From contig NC_091051.1 in the NCBI RefSeq assembly GCF_963966145.1, positions 8,804,001-8,868,000 on the forward strand: 64,000 nt of DNA. Reading direction: 5' to 3'. The DNA is from Tenebrio molitor. Taxonomy: Eukaryota > Arthropoda > Insecta > Coleoptera > Tenebrionidae. The notes beneath the pieces were generated by a model. It made no database searches. It had not been told where the DNA came from and saw only the letters and a list, made by a program, of their open reading frames with translations. The position numbers and the translations under genes are program-made. Shown here piece by piece: positions 48,749 to 61,229 of the stretch. The first letter of the stretch is position 1. The number at the start of each line of letters is the position of its first letter.

Positions 48749-50271
48749 CTGTCAACAAGTTTAAATTGCAGCGATTCATATATATTTTCGCACTCGCTAT
48801 TTCAAAATCTCTCCATTTTTGCCACACAACCCTTAGTCTTTAACAGCGCGGAAAGTTATCAGCGGAGCGCTGATGTATGGATATTGCTTTTTTTCAATTA
48901 GCAGCCATAACGTTGTCTGCTCCCCCAAAATAGGTATTCTAATGCAATTTAAACCTCATCAAGCCCAACTTGAACACTGATTGGAAAGGTAATAACCTTA
49001 AGAGACGATATTGAATCGAGCATTTGCCGAGTCGGTACAAGAGAGACGAAAAAACGTATCGACAAACTCTCGACATTAAATAAATCTATCCAGACACTTT
49101 GTGCAGACCATTTGCTGATTCGTGTCGTCGTTCACTACTTTACAATCTCGCAAAAGTGCTCGCGTTTACGCCAGAATTTTTTCAAAATAAGATCGACCGG
49201 AAATGCAGAAATTCGTCACGTTTGACAGTGTTAACTGAGTCTTGGGCGTCAATTTTGCGGCTGCAGTGTAAAATGTACACGTGGATAATGTATATTCCGG
49301 TGGTTATTCAGCAAATTGAGATTTAGATGCAGGTTTCCTCTCTGGGGTAATATTTATTTAGTGGTCCTTGTTTACACATTAGGTACGTAATTGAACATAT
49401 TACCTCAAACAGAGCATAACCAAGCAGAAGCTAATGAGTGGAAATTCTCGCGGAAACTGTGGCAAGTGTCTTTATCAGAATCTCAAATATTCCCACCGTA
49501 ATAAATTCACGAGACCCCAGCCCCGCCGACATTTTTCATGATTATTTCATGGTGACGTTTACACGAAGAAGAATTTCCAGTAATCCTTCAAGTTACCGTC
49601 AATATTTATTATAACAATCTGGAGTGAAGAGTCTCACGAAAATGCTTTTGACAGAAAGTCCAAGTGAAAAAAAATCAGATGAATGGGTCTCGTCGCGGCT
49701 TTAATATTATTAAGTTAATTATGATGTTTGCCCTCGCGGAAACGCTACATGTCTGGCTGTGTTAGCGTTTTATTTACATTAAATTAAAGTAAAGAGAAAA
49801 ATTTCTGAAGAAATATGGAAACGTAAGAGGATGTAAATAAGATGCCGGTGTATAAATTCTCTGCAACGTTTTATTTGAGAATCCTTACTCAAGCCAACCG
49901 AAATTTAAACCTTAAAGCAAGCAAGTGCGTTATAATAACGACGATATTTGTATTGGAAGACTTGAGCGGAATTCCTTTTTTCAAACACACACACAAAAAA
50001 CAGCTTTACCATCCCTGTCACAATATCCGACAAGAACCAATATTTATCTACGGCTTAGGCTTCTGACAGTGTGTGATATACCGGAAGACCTTGTTTGCTC
50101 TACCTAAAACCCTGAGAGAAGCTAAATGAAGTTCACTTACGATCTCCAAGTTCACCTTTTAAAAACAGACACTCTTTAATTGGTAGTTGTGTCCACAAAG
50201 ACACATTCGAGCTTAACCGACCCTATCGGCACTGATACTCCTGAATAAATATACACAATCGGGTTACTTAC

Positions 50272-50448
50272 TCCTTCTTGGATCATGGCGAGGGTCTGTC
50301 TTGATGGTTCATGATGGGCATTTATGATAAGGCGTCGCATACTTTCTCTGATCCTTGGTTGAAAATGGGAGTCTCTCGCGCTATTATCCAAGAGAACAGC
50401 TGAACCGGCCAATCCAAATATAAAAGCGACCACTTGAGTCCCGATGTA
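50272..50448 (-). CDS. Tsp2A: Tsp2A-type tetraspanin, internal exon (TM3 and start of large loop)
   Basis: The exon encodes 59 whole codons between the acceptor TTTGTTACAG and the donor GTAAGT. YIGTQVVAFIFGLAGSAVLL is transmembrane segment 3. The following roughly 37 residues, ending TLAMIQEG, are the first helical part of the large extracellular loop. The GTQV..F...AGSAVLL pattern and the MIQE motif before the CCG resemble insect Tsp2A, judged from memory. In Drosophila, Tsp2A works with Snakeskin and Mesh in smooth septate junctions of gut and Malpighian tubule epithelia. The exons for the N-terminus, TM1, small loop and TM2 were not found between 50.5 and 64 kb. They are probably beyond the right edge, or too short and divergent to see by eye. 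Confidence 0.85.
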
Positions 50449-53400
50449 CTGTAACAAAGATAATAACATATAACTTACAACTCTTCAAATTATTATAACT
50501 TTGCTTGGACCTTGGCAGATATGCGACAAGGAAGAATAGGTTTTATGACGCAGATAAAATTTCTAACAAATCTATGTCCCTACTTTATTTAAAAGCCTAA
50601 ATAAATTTCAAACATATTGGATAGCGGTTTAATACCTTTTTTGATCAAAAATTTGTATATCGGTTTTGTCCAGTGTCAATAAAATTCACTCTTTATCATT
50701 TCAAAATTGCGAAGCTCAATATTCACGAAATATTATTCTCGTTTTGAAATGAAACTTACATTACATTAAATTACGTCATGTGGGTTCAGCAATTACTTTA
50801 TCTTTGTACTCTTTTTGGCATTTTTAGAAAGCAATATGCCAAACACTCTTAAGTTCTATGATTTACCATTATTATTTATCAAGTACCGTTACTGAAGCTT
50901 AACAGAAAATTTGAAAATGATCCGGAATTGCTTGCCTGTTGAAAACAAAATAAAAAAAATGCTTTGCAAGGTCTAAATATTTAGTACTTAGCATAATAAA
51001 TAAAGATTAAAATAATAAGAAGCCAAACAATCTAAACACATGTTTAGTCGCTTTCCATGAGAAATTTTCAAAAAAGGTGTTTTCCATTTTCCAAAATTTG
51101 TCAAACTCATTTGGATTCTTAAAACTGTTTTTTATTATGGTTCTTTACTGAGATATAATGTACTCGTACTAGTTCCAAACACAACTTTCAAAGTCTCTAG
51201 CAAAGGTTTTTCAAAAATAGAGGAAAAAATTACATGAATGAATCGCAACAATGTCTTAACTACATAAAATGAAATTTGTCTTCTTTTCATTATTTTATTT
51301 AAACAGATCAACTGGTTGATAAGAAATTGTATTAAATACGTCTCAAAAATAATTGTTTCCTGGAATATTTCTGAAAGCAGAAGAATCAGAATGAAGCACA
51401 TTATTTCTTATTATAAAAAGACCAAAAAGAAAACAAATCAGAGCAGGCGTTGCAAATTATCGGTTATGTCGTAGCGGAATCCTATGGAAATAAGCGTCCA
51501 ATGCATGGGCGTAGACAATTTGTGGTCTCAAACGCATAAATTTTAGACGTTGGAATTATAATTGTGCATTTTATTATTATTATCTGATAATAGAGAAAAT
51601 TTATAAAAGAAACAAGAGCAACATTTTCGTCCGTAAGAATGGTTGATTTACCAGCTTTATTGCCAAATGCGACGCCACTGGTAAGCAGGTTTTTCGGTGA
51701 AATGTCAACGAAACATCAGTTTTAAAGTAGCGGTTTTGATTTTAACTTTGAAAAAAAGTTTTCGATATCGGGAAAGTTTACGGACGTTTCTTGTCATTGT
51801 AACAATTATCCCAGAATAACTGGTAAAATGAGTTTTACCATTGAAGATAAAGCATTAATTTTTATAATTAATCAATTAATAATAAATCCTTTGAGAGGTA
51901 GGCAACCAATAAAACGACTGTGTATAGCAAGTATACATATGTGTACGATTAAGCTAAGATAGACGTTTCGATAAAACAAAGTAGCACTCTTGATTTGTTT
52001 CCTTGTTGATCACTCTGTACATGTTTTGAATAGTTTAAAATTTCCGACAATAATAGTGTTGCGTTAAATTAATGAAGCGTACGTTGCGTTCTTATGAGAT
52101 CAAAGATAGATCTTCCATTACTGAAAATAGAATATTTCGAGGCTAAAATTTAATTATTCGCGTTGTGCGGTATCTGTTACGTGTAGACCTTAATTTCATG
52201 CAGATAAATAGGGAAATGCTATTGGTTTTCAGCGAGCGCCGGCTTTGTTCCATTTGCTTCCTAATTAATTACGTTAATAACTATCGTCGACTTGTACCCT
52301 CTAAACAAATTCGTGTGTCTGGAAATATTATTAAATCACGTTGGTCAGACCTTGATATCAAACCGTAGACGAAAGATAAAACCACACCTACATCAAGGCG
52401 TGCCGTGACATATCACCCCAGCTTTAATTAAAGTGAAATAAAGTAACTTTATTGTGTAATTAGTGCGTCGGTAACGTACCGAACTTCCCTTTTATTTGCG
52501 ATCGATATGACACCGTTAGATATATCCGACCTTTACAAGAAATTTTACTGGGGTCATAAACGAGTTTTATGATGATGGAAATTTATGCCCCTGAAGATTT
52601 TTTAATTATTTTGCTGTTACCTGAATTCTTAGCCGAATTTATGTGAGGCTTAAAGTTCAGAGGTTATTTATTTTGATGAGGGGTCCAAGTTTTATTTTAA
52701 TTAAGCACCCCATATTTCAGCAATTGCGCTCGAACGCGTTTATTTCGAATGTGTGATGAAATTTTTCGAGCCGACTGAATTTTCTCGAGCCTTTCGCTTT
52801 TAATAAGGGCGGGGGAATCTGTGCAGGGCGATTACAGTATCAGGTGAGTCGAAACGACATATGCCAAATGAGTTTTCAGTACGTTAAAGCTGTAACGCGG
52901 TCACTGAAGACCGGGATCCAATTACTCTAAAAGATGTTGACATTTCCCCAGAGGAAAACTCCACCACTTGCTTGGTCACGCGAGCTTTACACATCGCATG
53001 ACTGCAATGCCAACTTCAGATGAAAATGTACTGTCATTTCAATACGTTGTAAATGTACTTCACCAGCCTGAAGATGAAGCCAGAGTTCTATGTTAAATGT
53101 AATTTTTAAATTATCTTCTTGTCTCAGATGCAGGTAGGTTGGCTGAATATAAATGAGGGACTTTTTTCCTAATTGGACTGTAAGACATCCCCACTAGGTG
53201 GAACGGAACCTCCTCCTGACATGTCATCGCTGCAGATGCTACACTTTCGTAAAAATTAAACTGTTACTATTTAAAGGTCCTATAAATCATACAGGGTGAG
53301 TCAATATCCGTTCGCAGCTATGAGCTGGTCGGATCAGGTCCAGACTGATCAAAATGATCGATGGAACAAATAGCCATCTATCTCCAAGCACACATTTATA

Positions 53401-53635
53401 TAGCCATTGTCAGGAACAGCTCGAGGCTAACATGAAGGCACCCGCCCTCGCTATACAACATGTACGCTTGGCCGCCGTAAATGTTTAGCTTAATTTATTT
53501 CCAAATAAGCAAATTGTATAGTATCGCGTCTGATTAGAGCTGAAGTTTATACATTGTCGATTAATTAACGCCGCCATATACAGCGTGTTGCGTTTCAAAT
53601 TATAATGAAAGTTACAAAGTTCACGTTTGCACTAA
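50449..53635. other. Upstream Tsp2A intron, no exon recognised
   Basis: This region was searched on the minus strand for the TM1/TM2 part of a tetraspanin (FLGC-like and GVYVLI-like motifs) without success. The sequence is AT-rich. A TACAGGGTGAGTCAATATCC sequence at 53291 looks like one end of a CAGGG-type transposon. Confidence 0.45.
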
Positions 53636-53916
53636 CTAAATTGAGGCTTTCAGAGCCTTTTCAGCCACACTGACGGGAAGATTCGGGATGGGTATGGTGA
53701 GGATGGGTGCGGAAGGAAAGTGGTAAGTACTGAGAGAGGTTGATACTGACCCAGCATTCGCCTTATCTGTCATATGAGACCTGTGCTCATACCACGATGC
53801 GATGGTATGGGGAAACCTCTGAAAAAAACCCACACCAGGTCAGGCAGTACCGGGGTTAGAACCCGGGACCTCCAGAATGCAAAGTGGCGCGCTAGGCGCT
53901 TGGCCACAGCGCTCGG
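53636..53916 (-). repeat. tRNA-derived SINE
   Basis: On the minus strand the 5' part (53916 down to about 53845) is tRNA-like. An A-box-like TGGCCAAGCGCC is followed about 35 bp later by a B-box-like GGTTCTAACCC within GTCCCGGGTTCTAACCCCGG. A non-tRNA body follows with TTCAGAGGTTTCCCCATACC and CAGATAAGGCGAATGC. The tRNA-like head has mismatches in the stems and no discriminating 3' end, so it is not a functional tRNA gene. Internal pol III promoter boxes are visible, but activity is unknown. The 65-codon frame inside is incidental. Confidence 0.8.
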
Positions 53917-56480
53917 TGATTCAAATAAAGCATTACTCACGGTTTTGTTCTAGGACTCCGATCGTGCCGCGTTTGGTTCCAACTTTCCGATAAATACGTG
54001 ACGCCGCACCGACCGAAATTCGTTCACTTTCGTTCACGCTTTAAACGTGACTAAAATTGTTGCTTAGGACAAGTACAATTAATTTCTGTAATGAGATTAA
54101 TGACCTCAGATACTCTCGTAATTTAGTTTTATCAACAGACATATTTTTTAATTTTAGATACCTTATCACCACACCTCTGTTAGCAACATCGATAAGGCGA
54201 ATGTCAGACTTGCGAAATGAGGATTAGGTGAAAAACAGGATGTTGACTTTTTGGGAAGTGAGGTGTAGAGTTGACGTCAAAACGCGAAATGCTGTGTATA
54301 ATTTAGAGCCTGATTATAAAATGGAACAAAACGGTCGAGTGTGGGTGACCAACCCGGCCTCGGTAAGGGTCTTAACTGTGACAGTGGTAGATATAAATAG
54401 ACGATAAGGACAACGCAGTGACGCAGCGAGTCAATCATGCGGCGCCAACGCAAATCGGGCAATTTTAGGCATTATCAGAATTTCTCTAATACGTAATTAA
54501 ATTAATGAGGCGAATTATACACGCATAGCAACCGCCACGATTCGAAACCTTAACAACGGATTCCTTGCACATCTGAGACAACACGCGTTCCTCCCCAATC
54601 CCAGGATGCGTAACTGAAAACATGCGCGACATCTGGGTCAGGATTAATGTAGCGACAATGCGGTCGTAATATATTCGAATTCGGGCGAAGAACTAATTTA
54701 TCACCTTATACTACGGAGATGGTGTCGCCTGTTTCTGCAGGCGCGATAATTTCTGACGTAATGGATCAGTTCGTTGGTTCCACTTTAAGGTATCTGTGAC
54801 GCACCTGGGATCCAACCTTCCCCGAGTTTACACCTCGGGACCAGATCCCCGGGGATTTTGGAGACTCAGATATGTGGCCACAGTTTCTTTTGCTATACCG
54901 TAAACACATAAACTATATAAGATCGCCGACGCCTCTGCACACTCAACGTATAACACAACAAATGAATATGAGAGACTAAACGATGACAGAGGCGGAACCG
55001 GCAAATTCTTCTAATGGAACCATCCCCAAGATACGGCCCACACTTTCAAACCATCATTTATTAGAAAACTGTTTCCACCAGGGAATTGCAGATGCAGATC
55101 TATTGCAAATTCTTTTCTCTTTCACTGCACACAATTACTAGTGCACTTTCACAGTTTTTCTAGGTCAACAACTTGTTGATGATTCTCCTTACACGGTAAA
55201 ATACAAGACGATCAAATCTGATTCTGCTGCCTTTGCAATTCCCAACGTAAATCATCATTTTCCTTAAAACTCACTAATTCAAGACTTATTGCTACTACAT
55301 CAAGAAACTAAGATTTGAAAACTTTACATTTACACAAAACGCCACATCTTCTTTGTATGGTAATCACCACCAGCTTTGAAGTACTAGAAACATTACATCC
55401 CACTTAGTTGTTTAATACATAATTATGAGTTTTAGATTACAGACATTTCTTACGTGCAAAGTTACCAACATCAACATACTTTGCGCTATAGATAGTCAGC
55501 AGGTTATCCCAGACTTTGCTAAACATAATCAACAGTAAGAGCAAGAAGACCTCGAAGTCTGCAAGATACACAATTATAATCAGCGAATCTAAATATGTAA
55601 CAGAATTCCCTTAGAGGATTTTCATCCTTGACCTATCAAGGTGACAATCACATTTTGGAAAGATTTTTGTGCTTAATATATGTAGAACTGAAAACTTTGC
55701 ACAGTAAAACGAAATAAATGCTTCTTAATAGAAAAAATACCAGATATTTTTAGAGTTCCGCAATGGAGCTTTTAAAGAGATACTTGAAGATGTTGTTTAC
55801 ATATTTTTTCAAGATATGAACATAATCCTCGGAACAGTCTATTTTACAAGCGACTTCTGCAGTGACACATCAACACAAATTGCTTATTGTTAATTCGTGC
55901 AAAACCTATAGATCCAGCTCGGAAGCCTTTATAATATTTTTTTTTAGGTACCTTTAATGAAAACGGTAATTTTACGTACTCACAAGCGGACGAAAAGTAA
56001 CTCTTTTTCGGGCGCACTTTTTCGGACGCTGAGCATGGCGCCATCTGTTGCTCTGTTTAGTAAGTTAGCAACGAAACCGACAAAACCGATAATTGTCCTA
56101 TAACCATAAATTATTTAAATAAGTAATTGTATTGCAAATACATAGTAAATTTCTAGTTTTGTTGGGAAGCTGATATCAAATATGTACTATGAAAAATAGT
56201 TAATATCTACAGTTGGCTTAAAAAAAAAACGAGAAATGAAATTTGACGTAATGTGAATTGGAAATTTAATTTGTCAATTTATGTCAGTTTGTGTCTGTTT
56301 GACAGTTGTATTTCTGACACATAGGTGCCGTTTTTTAAACTAAATTCTAAAAGGCCGTTTCAAACTATAAAAATTTAATAAAATCTGGCAGAACTTTTTC
56401 TGACAGTTCTCGTTTTTTTTTTGAAGCCAACCGTATTAATAAATTTATCTATTTGAAAAACGTAGATACAAAATAAATTT
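53917..56480. other. Intronic or intergenic sequence, nothing firmly recognised
   Basis: There is a plus-strand TATA-like ATATAAATAG at about 54390, followed about 45 bp later by a 19-codon frame (MRRQRKSGNFRHYQ...). A second TATA-like TATATAAG lies near 54915. Neither is followed by a recognisable gene. The 66-codon minus frame at 55844-56044 (MAPCSASEKVRPKKSY...) has no known motif. Confidence 0.4.
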
Positions 56481-56645
56481 GCGGAATTAGGCGATTCAAA
56501 ATCAAAGATATTCCTTTTCGAGAGGATTTCCCTTGCCATTCAACGTGGAAACGCTGCAAGCATTCGGAGCACTTTTCCAGATTCCGCATTATTATCGGAA
56601 ATTTTTGTACTTATTGTAAAACTAAAATGTTATGTACTTATGTTA
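56481..56645 (+). repeat. Dispersed repeat family B, copy 3
   Basis: This copy starts GCGGAATTAGGCGATTCAAA and matches the minus-strand copy at 16625-16780 across its length. The frame is the same (IQNQRYSFSRGFPLPFNVE, then LFQIPHYYRKFLY), but one Gln codon near the start has become TAG. Confidence 0.75.
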
Positions 56646-56725
56646 TTACTTATTATAATAGATTGCTACATTAAATAAAATTGTAATTTGTTTTTTCGAT
56701 GATATCTTTTGCTTTGTAGTTCGTG

Positions 56726-56880
56726 CGGTCGCCTAAAAAATTTAATGTCCACCTCTGCCAAGACGCGTCTCGCCTGTTTTCAAGCCTCGGCTGCGTCTCG
56801 GCCAGAAAACTCAGACTCGGACGAAAAAGACGCAGTTTTTGGCCTTAATATACAAATAACTATTTTAGTATTTATTTTTT
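56726..56880 (+). repeat. CpG-rich repeat related to family D
   Basis: It has the core AAGCCTCGGCTGCGTCTCGG flanked by CTGTTTTC and GAAAACTCAG, which can pair, and ends with ACAAATAACTATTTTAG. It is similar in kind to the elements at 34418 and 35045. Boundaries are uncertain. Confidence 0.5.
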
Positions 56881-59800
56881 AAGCGTCCTCCTTGAAGTTT
56901 TCCCCTATCATTGATTTTGTCGTGGCAACTTCTATAGCTTAATTTGAAACGAAAAACTTGCCGAGTATATCTCTTTGTTCGTTTCAACAATTTCTAAAGC
57001 ATTAAATAAAATTGAAGTGTTTACTTTAAAAATAGTAAGGAAGACTAATACTTTCATTGCTTTATTATTGTTCAAGAAAAACATCGTATTTCTTACTGAA
57101 GACGTAAGATAAACCTCTTGGTACAATATCCAAGGCGTTTTAGCTATTTCAAACATCTTACTAGGATAAACTCGTATCCAGAATAGCAACAGTTACGTCG
57201 CGTTATGGCGCGCATTTTGATTAATCCGTATCACAGCATTTCGCTTTCTTCTTCTAAAAATGAGATAGTTCTGTTGATTCTAAGTACTGTCGAAGTTTGT
57301 AATGTTTGTGATGTAACGCTCGCGTGGTGTAATCTGCGAGAAAAGTGTTACTTATTAAGTTAAAGCATCATGGAGAAGCACTTGGCGAGAGTTAATAACA
57401 GAGGAATAAAGAAAGTCTAAGTCTAAAGTTAAAAAAGCGCTGTAATATAAGCAATAAGTAATAAAATTGGTGTTTACGTGGCATGAAACTCGTGTTTGGA
57501 TGCGAAGTAGCAAATTCAACAAGCCGTGTTTAGCTCGTAATTCGTATGCATGAAGCGTCTAGTTATTTTGAAGAATAAAGTAACTCATATATTTCCCGTG
57601 AAATAAGTAGACACGGAAAGTATACGGTCGTCTACTTAGTTACGGATGTCGCCCATTTTGACTGAGGTTGCCTTTATTCGGCTAGAAAGAGAACCGGATG
57701 TACGCACTTTTTCCGGAACGGTACAAGAGAAGCTTTCTTTTCCATATAATTAATTTATACAAAGCTTTCTCTTCATTACAAGGTACGCTGAACATTTTTC
57801 TAATTCACATGATTTTTTCAGTACCCAATTCGATCCTTCGCTGAATTATTTAAAATGTCACGTTCTGGCCTTTCATGTTATTGTTAAACAAGATACATGA
57901 AAAATGAGACTCATTTAATTATTTCCAGTGGAAAATATGTTTCACCCTGGCCGTAAATAAATCACTTCCTTTAAATCCGAAACGTTAATGGAATTGTTAA
58001 ATAATTTAACCTTCAATAACTCCAAGTTCTGGTGAAGTGGAAACTTTGATGCACGTGACATTTTCTCTTTGGCGCTGTCTTCCGCTTCGCATGAATATGC
58101 AATGGTGAGGCGGCGTGCATGTCACTCTGGGGTATGCAACGAACGCGTAGCTTATAGGAAAAGCTCAACAAAGCCATCCGAAAAATAATAAACAGTTTAC
58201 GAAGTTTTGTTGTTATCTAAAAGCTCTCGCACGCATTAAAGAGAAATCTCCCACAAAATGTTTATTTTATGTTTTTCTAACTAATCATAATGGTTAATCT
58301 GTCTTTATTACTTTTTCGATAGTTTTGTGAGTAAACAAGTCGACGCAAAAATAGCGTCTCGAATCGTCGCCTTGATTAACAACAAACGTTATTATCCCTG
58401 GATGCAATGCGCAGCATATTTAACAATAATTACTTTAGTGCACCATATATTTCAACGGAATTATAACTAAACAACTGAACACAACGTTATTTCGCTTAAC
58501 ATGCAGGACTTCACTTTAATTAATTTACTACCTTTAAATTACAATATTACTGCGATGCAATTTGCTACGCATGCATTTATCACTAAAACGTACTGATATT
58601 ACTTACATTAAGTGCTATTAGCAATAATTATTGTGTTAGTTGCTTGCTTTTTGCCTAACAAAGACAGAATTAATTTTAATGTGATACAAACACCAAATGG
58701 CTTCAAGTAAAAAGATTTCTTTTGAAAATATCCCGGAGCTTGAGCTTTTCGAGAAATAAATCCAGACCAACAATATTTGTTTAAATAATAGCGCAGCCAA
58801 CTGAACCACGATAGTCATGGCTTTGCTTTTGCACCATACGGTGCATTAATATCTAAAGAGAAAAATACATGATTTTTCCTAAAGCAAAGCATCGAGAGAC
58901 AAATAGCATTCTCGCTCGAGGTGGATTTTTTTCACGACTCAAGTAAGATTAAAAAGGAAAAAGTAGTTCAAATGAAAATTTAATGAACCACTTGGTGTCC
59001 ACAACTATAACACTTTATTAATTTCCTTACGAAATACACTCTATTAAAAACTAAAACTGCCGCGTCTTTCGACAGCAAAACTGTCATCATTATGGAATTA
59101 ATAAAGTGCTATAATTAAAAAAGTTGTTTTTAAACGTAATTTATTGACATTTTAATAGACATTCATTAATTTTAAAATTAGTAGTAGTCTGAAAAAATTC
59201 TTTGACAACCGTGAAAATTGATGAAGATGATTAACCTAATAACTATCCAATTAGGTTAAAGAAACAAGATTACATGCACCAATAGAAAGTTACAAAATAT
59301 TTCTTACACTGCAAAAAAGGACGTAACTTTCAAAAACAATTAATGACAGTTTTAAATAGATGCGTATGTTTATGCATGTATTTACTGTGTTTCTTATTAT
59401 CTGTTCGTTTAATTCTCCTACCAGAGATTACTCAAGTTCAACTCTTGTCTGGCAAGGTTTTAATATTTTTATATTCGTATTAGTTGTTGGCAAGCAATTC
59501 CACTCAAACATTTTTTTACAAAAAGCACTCACGCTGAAGCTCTCGGTCCTTTTTGTCAATTTATTCTCTCCCAAGCAAAAAAAGCTGATATGAAAATTAA
59601 AATCTTTCTGACTAGAGTAGACAAGTTTGTTTATTGTAAAGGTTGGACGTCGAAAACAAATTTTCTGTAGAAGAATCTGAAATTACAGAAGCAACAAATG
59701 CTACGGGTTTCATAAATGAATCGCACCAATTCCATCTTTCTGGTGGTTTGCGAAAATTTGCTGGAGTTGTCAGGATCTCAAAATTGTTTCTACACCTATT

Positions 59801-60944
59801 CGACCCTGTATTTTCAGTTCACTTTTATTAATTATTAAAAAAATGTTTTTAAAAGTAAAATCTTGCAGCGTTTCACGAACACTCGCTTTAATCAACCTAA
59901 GAACTTGTATTATAATTTTTGAAATAAATTAGCAACCTCTTTTGTTTATTGAAGCTGGAACTTATTCATTCCCCTTTTATTCATGTTCAATAAACTGAAT
60001 TGCTTTTGTTAATTAATTGTGGTAATTGGATTGGGCAATTTAAAACCATAAAAACTGGGGAGTAATATGATTCTAAACATTTAACAAAAATTTAAAAAAA
60101 AATCATTTCAATTATTTCACGTTAAGAAATTACTTCCAAGAAATACCAGGTATGGAATTACGTAGGTAGTTAAAAAAATGGGCTTGTTTCTGAGAACTGC
60201 CCTTTTATAAATTAATTACTCCTACTTTACTTAGCTTCTGTTATTTTTAATTAACATCATGAGCAATACCAAAACTTATTCATTTCGAATTACTAATCGA
60301 GTGCACTTCCAATTTCACAATTTAACTGGCAACTATTTGATTGTTTTATTTAGAAAATTGGCAGCCGACTGTTTATCATACACAAATTAACAGAAGCAAA
60401 ATAACTAACAAGTATTACTTGAATATTGAATTCTATCCCTCAGGACATCATTTGACCAATCGATACCAAATTTGCTACTGGCTGTTAATGTTAATTATCG
60501 TGTTAATCGAAATGGGAAGTTCAAGTTACAAACAGGTTTTTTAATTTATAAAATTAAACAAATGGAAAATTATCGAAACAACTTTAAAACTAGTCATAAA
60601 GTATTTAACTGAATTCAGGCCACATATTTCTACTACTGTTATAAGCGAAGAGGTTAATTCTATTTTTATTTTATTAAACGTCTTAATTTTACTTCCTCAG
60701 ACGAGGACATAAATTTTTCAGTTAATCAATGAGTGCAGAGATAGAAAATAATACGTCCAGCAAGCTTAAATAAATAATTCTCTTAAAATTTGTATCAGGT
60801 AGCTTCGACAATTCGGATAATAATGATGTATATTTTTAGAAGAAATACGAATTACGGTGTAATTTTTACGAGCTGCAGGATATCATAATTTGTGTAAAAT
60901 ACTCTCTAAATGTTGTAATGTGCTCAGGAGGATTTTACGAAGGA
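56881..60944. other. AT-rich sequence, nothing recognised
   Basis: No protein motif or structured repeat was found on either strand. Frames at 56932-57189, 59360-59593 and 60341-60544 look like chance frames. Confidence 0.5.
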
Positions 60945-61229
60945 GGACTATTGCTTCACGAAAATGTTCGCCTTTGTCTAACCGCCACTAAACTCCAGCA
61001 ACTAAAGTTTAAAGTTCCCGTTCATTTTCTACATAAGCTAGGCCTAGCTTCATCAGATTATTACCTCTTCTAACCGGAGGAAGCCCTACGTGGCCATCGG
61101 TTGTCGAATGCGACAAAGTTACAAGAACGGTTCAGGCTTATAACAGTTAGATGGCAAGCTGGAATCGCCTCGCCTCACGATATTAAAGGACGAACAGATT
61201 TGCGAGAGAAATGTTATGTAGGAGCAAAT
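60945..61229 (+). pseudogene. Mariner-like transposase C-terminal relic
   Basis: The frame reads LLLHENVRLCLTATKLQQL, then GLASSDYYLF, a TAA, then PEEALRGHRLSNATKLQERF. This is the mariner pattern LLHDNARPH ... LAPSDYHLF..L...L.G.RF. The expected catalytic Asp in HDN is Glu here, and the spacing to the SSD Asp is 31 rather than 34 residues, so small deletions have occurred. The HPPYSPD part is not recognisable. It is much more decayed than the relic at 32556 and of a different lineage or age. The N-terminal half is absent. Confidence 0.65.

Noticed and set aside
53636..53833. 65-codon minus-strand frame
   Set aside because: It lies within the SINE body and has no protein similarity.
53845..53916. 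A tRNA gene
   Set aside because: A- and B-box-like sequences are present but the stems do not pair well and a typical SINE body follows, so it is called a tRNA-derived SINE.
55844..56044. Possible first exon MAPCSASEKVRPKKSY... with a GTACCT donor-like site
   Set aside because: No recognisable domain and no following exon. The donor is weak, so this is not reported as a gene.
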